Made by a program: the position numbers and the translations under genes. A stretch of 8,359 nucleotides of DNA from Pseudomonadota bacterium (GTDB taxonomy: Bacteria > Pseudomonadota > Gammaproteobacteria > Burkholderiales > Ferrovaceae), in contig JAJZHV010000038.1 of assembly GCA_021804345.1 (NCBI GenBank), forward strand, positions 1-8,359. The letters run 5' to 3'. Within the stretch, counting starts at the first letter, position 1. Each line of letters begins with the position of its first letter. The notes below the pieces were generated by a model. The model saw nothing but the letters and a program-made list of their open reading frames with translations. It was not told where the DNA came from and did not search any database. Of the stretch, positions 5,831 to 8,359 are shown piece by piece.

Positions 5831-6815
5831 GACGCAAGAGGGCGATCAACTGTTCCATATCCGGTTCCATGGGGATTTCAACTTGCAGCGGGGCATTTGT
5901 CTCTGGATGAACCAGACCCAGGTGAAACGCATGGAGTGCCTGCCGGCCAAATTGCAGCAAGGCTTGCTGCGAGCCAACGTCCAGAGCGTTGGCTCGCCCC
6001 CCGTAAACCGGATCTGCCGCCAGGGGAAACCCCAGATGTTGCATGTGCACACGAATCTGATGGGTGCGACCCGTCTCCAACCGACATTCCAGCAAGGTAT
6101 GGTGTGGCAAACGCTCCAGCACCCGGTAATGGGTCACAGCCCTGCGCCCCCCCGAAACCACGGCCATCCGTGTACGCTGGATGGGGTGACGCCCCACGGG
6201 AGCCTCCACGGTGCCATCCTGTAACACCCGCCCTTGCACCAGGGCCCAATAATGGCGATGCACGGAGCGCGCCTGCAACTGCGCCACCAAGGCCGCATGC
6301 GCACCCAAGGTACGGGCAACCACCATCAGACCGCTGGTATCCTTGTCCAGACGATGTACGATGCCACAGCGGGGCAAGGCCGCTAGGTGCGGCAACTCAT
6401 AGAGCAAACCATTCTGCAAGGTGCCGCTGGCATGGCCGTTGCCCGGATGCACGATGAGCCCTGCGGGTTTATGCAGAACCCCCAGCACGTCATCCTGATA
6501 AACCCAGCGCAAGGCCATGGGTTGTGCCGCCACGGCGGTGGCCTCATGCTCGGGCGGGACCTGCACCTCGACCCAGTCTTCATTCCATACGGTCGTTTTG
6601 GCATGGGCTAATTGCCCATTAAGCCGCACTTGTCCCGATTTGATCCAGTGCTGCAATCGACTGCGCGAAAAAGAATCGAACAGCGCCACCAGCGCCTGGT
6701 CCAGACGTAACCCGGCCAGGGCTAAAGGAATCTTCTGGCGCTGCAGCAGCGCGCTGTCCTCTTCCTCCAGACTAGGGATTTGCTCAACAAGGCTGCTATA
6801 ATCGCGCGTCGACAT
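5814..6815 (-). CDS. rluD: 23S rRNA pseudouridine synthase RluD
   Basis: RluD converts uridines 1911, 1915 and 1917 in helix 69 of 23S rRNA to pseudouridine, which helps 50S assembly and termination. The 333-residue protein has an N-terminal S4-type RNA-binding domain (about residues 30-85: LRLDQALVALF, SRSRLQHWIKSGQVRLNG) and then the RluA/RluD catalytic domain. The catalytic aspartate is Asp157 in HRLDKDTSGLMVVA. LHKPAGLIVHPG (114-125) and GRTHQIRVHMQHLGFPLAADPVYG (249-272) are also diagnostic. RluD rather than RluA or RluC is inferred from the acidic N-terminal extension, the length and the bamD/pgeF neighbourhood. The start chosen is the ATG at 6815, because AGGA lies nine bases upstream; an in-frame ATG at 6824 abuts that site, and the frame extends to 6980 only by running back through bamD. 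It is the first gene of a leftward unit with pgeF and the ZIP gene, and its start codon overlaps that of bamD. Confidence 0.94.
   Translation of the reverse strand: MSTRDYSSLVEQIPSLEEEDSALLQRQKIPLALAGLRLDQALVALFDSFSRSRLQHWIKSGQVRLNGQLAHAKTTVWNEDWVEVQVPPEHEATAVAAQPMALRWVYQDDVLGVLHKPAGLIVHPGNGHASGTLQNGLLYELPHLAALPRCGIVHRLDKDTSGLMVVARTLGAHAALVAQLQARSVHRHYWALVQGRVLQDGTVEAPVGRHPIQRTRMAVVSGGRRAVTHYRVLERLPHHTLLECRLETGRTHQIRVHMQHLGFPLAADPVYGGRANALDVGSQQALLQFGRQALHAFHLGLVHPETNAPLQVEIPMEPDMEQLIALLRHAQAR
6794..6802 (+). promoter_or_regulatory. Extended -10 promoter of bamD, inside rluD
   Basis: TGCTATAAT at 6794-6802 is a perfect TATAAT preceded by the TGn extended -10 element. No recognisable -35 box lies 16-18 bases upstream, which is usual for extended -10 promoters. 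Only 11 bases separate it from the bamD ATG at 6814, so the predicted start of transcription (about 6809-6812) leaves almost no leader. The promoter is within the first codons of rluD on the other strand. Confidence 0.7.
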
Positions 6816-7635
6816 GAAAAACATTCCTATGACAAGTTCCAGTGTAACCCGATTGGCGCTCCTGTTTCTCGCTGCTGCTCTGGTTGGTTGCAGCGCTTTG
6901 GAGGGCGAAAATGATCCCACCAAGGATTGGTCTGCAGCCAAAATCCACGCGGAAGCGAAGGCCGAACTCAATGACGGCAATTATGACAAGGCTGCCAAAC
7001 TGTATGAGTCGCTGGAATCCCGTTACCCCTACGGGGCCTATTCACAGCAGGCCCAACTGGAGCAAATCTACGCCTACTACAAGCAGCACGAAACCGCCTC
7101 GGCGGTCAGCGAGGCCGATCGTTTCATCAAGGCTCACCCCAATCATCCGGGCGTAGACTACGCTTGGTACATGAAAGGGTTGGCCAACTTCAGTGATGAC
7201 CTAGGACTTTTCGGAATCTACGACAAAAACGATCTGGCCGAGCGCGACATGAAACCCACCCGGGAATCCTTCGACGCCTTCAAGGAACTGGTCACGCGTT
7301 TTCCCAAAAGTCGTTATGCGCCAGACGCCATTTTGCGCATGAATTATCTGCTCAACGCCATGGCCCATGACAATATTGCCATGGCCCGTTATTACTACCG
7401 GCGTCAAGCCTATCTGGCGGCGGCCAATCGGGCGCAGGATGTGCTTCGCAGTTATCCCCGCACAGCAGCCACCGAAGAAGCGCTCTACATCATGGTGCGT
7501 TGCTACGAATCCATGGGCCTGGAAGACCTGAAAAACGACACCCAGCGGATCTTGGTTCAGGATTTTCCCAACAGTCACTTCCTGCAACACGGTATTGTCA
7601 TTCCAGACCGACCCTGGTGGCGGCTATTCTGGTAG
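6814..7635 (+). CDS. bamD: Outer membrane assembly lipoprotein BamD (ComL)
   Basis: BamD is the essential lipoprotein partner of BamA in the BAM complex, which inserts beta-barrel proteins into the outer membrane from the periplasmic side. The 273-residue precursor has a lipoprotein signal peptide: Arg13, hydrophobic 14-24, and lipobox LVGC with lipidated Cys26. The mature part is made of TPR-like helical repeats, with typical BamD segments: LNDGNYDKAAKLYESLESRYPYG (52-74), HPGVDYAWYMKGLANF (111-126), DLAERDMKPTRESFDAFKELVTRFPKSRYAPDA (140-172) and MARYYYRRQAYLAAANRAQDVL (190-211). The ending PWWRLFW is common in betaproteobacteria. The start is either ATG 6814 or ATG 6829 (five residues shorter, Cys21); neither has a Shine-Dalgarno site, and the promoter at 6794-6802 suggests a leaderless or very short-leader message. 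It is divergent from rluD with overlapping start codons and converges on ftsB, with 54 bases between and no clear terminator. Confidence 0.95.
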   Translation: MKNIPMTSSSVTRLALLFLAAALVGCSALEGENDPTKDWSAAKIHAEAKAELNDGNYDKAAKLYESLESRYPYGAYSQQAQLEQIYAYYKQHETASAVSEADRFIKAHPNHPGVDYAWYMKGLANFSDDLGLFGIYDKNDLAERDMKPTRESFDAFKELVTRFPKSRYAPDAILRMNYLLNAMAHDNIAMARYYYRRQAYLAAANRAQDVLRSYPRTAATEEALYIMVRCYESMGLEDLKNDTQRILVQDFPNSHFLQHGIVIPDRPWWRLFW

Positions 7636-7689
7636 GTCCGGTCTTGACGGGATCTAGCCCTTAGCACCCCAGGGCCACCACTGGAAATA

Positions 7690-8013
7690 TCAGCGGGGTG
7701 GCGCGCTCGGTTCATGTACTGGGGCAACCGGCGGCGGTGCCACGTAACGGTACCAAGTTTCTCCCGGACGAACCATTCCCAGATCGACCCGGGCCCGTTC
7801 TTCTAGGGCACCCGAGCCGCTGCGTAGATCCTTGACTTCAGCCGAGAGCGCCGCGTTACGTTGCTCCAGCGTCAAATTGGTGTTTTTCTGCACCTCCATT
7901 TGCCGGTCCAGATCCTTCAATCGCAGCAGCCCCCCCTTGCCCAAGATCAGGTCATATCCCAGGACAAGGATCAACAGCAACAAACCATAACGTAGCCAGC
8001 GCTCGTATTTCAA
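7690..8013 (-). CDS. ftsB: Cell division protein FtsB
   Basis: FtsB is a small bitopic inner-membrane protein that joins FtsL and FtsQ in the divisome and helps activate septal peptidoglycan synthesis by FtsWI. The 107 residues show a short cytoplasmic N-terminus, a membrane helix at about 7-24 (WLRYGLLLLILVLGYDLIL), and a periplasmic coiled coil at about 30-64 with the family sequence LEQRNAALSAEVKDLRSG. EERARVDLGMVRPGETWY (71-88) follows, then a proline-rich tail (92-107) that is longer than in E. coli. The start is a TTG at 8013, chosen because a perfect AGGAGG lies five bases upstream (8019-8024). It lies 54 bases after eno on the same strand, the usual eno-ftsB arrangement in proteobacteria, and the two are probably cotranscribed. 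Confidence 0.94.
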   Translation of the reverse strand: MKYERWLRYGLLLLILVLGYDLILGKGGLLRLKDLDRQMEVQKNTNLTLEQRNAALSAEVKDLRSGSGALEERARVDLGMVRPGETWYRYVAPPPVAPVHEPSAPPR

Positions 8014-8067
8014 GACAGCCTCCTGCGTTACACACTTTCGTGAAGCCGTTTGCCGACCCCCGGAGTG

Positions 8068-8358
<291 letters not shown>

Positions 8359-8359
8359 G

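Noticed and set aside
5453..6457. Plus-strand open frame of 334 codons, a possible antisense gene
   Set aside because: It lies opposite rluD and pgeF, both of which carry full catalytic motifs. The translation is rich in Pro, Arg, Gly and His, which reflects GC-rich antisense sequence, and no start signal supports it.
6816..6980. A 55-residue N-terminal extension of RluD
   Set aside because: The extension runs back through the bamD signal peptide region and has no family similarity. AGGA at 6825-6828 places the start at 6815.
7605..7644. Imperfect hairpin AGACCG/CGGTCT around the bamD stop, as a bamD terminator
   Set aside because: The stem is short with a bulge and no T tract follows. It is within the range expected by chance in GC-rich DNA.

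Overview
The window reads as ordinary chromosomal DNA of a betaproteobacterium, most likely order Burkholderiales and plausibly family Alcaligenaceae. The basis is a class I PhaC, PhaB, phasin and PhaR set next to rluD, pgeF, bamD, ftsB and eno, all with close matches to Burkholderiales-type family motifs. The family assignment is inference from memory of gene order, not from a search. There are nine protein genes, two of them cut by the window edges. No RNA genes, insertion sequences, phage genes or CRISPR arrays are visible, and no gene-free stretch exceeds 300 bases.

Left part (1-4094): a polyhydroxyalkanoate (PHA, usually poly-3-hydroxybutyrate) cluster. phaR, the PHA-responsive repressor, runs leftward off the window. 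It is divergent from a phasin gene (phaP) across a 267-base AT-rich control region holding a near-consensus sigma70 promoter and several TGC-rich decamers that look like PhaR operators. phaP ends in a strong one-way terminator and converges on phaB (acetoacetyl-CoA reductase), which lies downstream of phaC (PHA synthase) in a leftward phaC-phaB unit. PhaB makes (R)-3-hydroxybutyryl-CoA, PhaC polymerises it, the phasin coats the granule, and PhaR adjusts phasin and its own level to the amount of polymer. No beta-ketothiolase (phaA) lies in the window.

Middle (4095-6815): a compact leftward unit rluD-pgeF-ZIP transporter. rluD and pgeF overlap by 17 bases, and pgeF either abuts the ZIP gene or lies just upstream of it. 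rluD modifies 23S rRNA, pgeF is a peptidoglycan-editing/purine nucleoside phosphorylase-type enzyme, and the ZIP protein is a divalent metal importer. A 140-base gap with a C/G-rich inverted repeat separates this unit from phaC on the same strand.

Right part (6814-8359): bamD (outer-membrane assembly lipoprotein) is divergent from rluD, and their start codons overlap. The bamD promoter lies inside rluD, and the mRNA would be nearly leaderless. bamD converges on the leftward pair eno (3' end only)-ftsB.

I found no undescribed system here. The points most worth checking are the TGC operator array, the overlapping rluD/bamD starts and the altered cofactor loop of PhaB.
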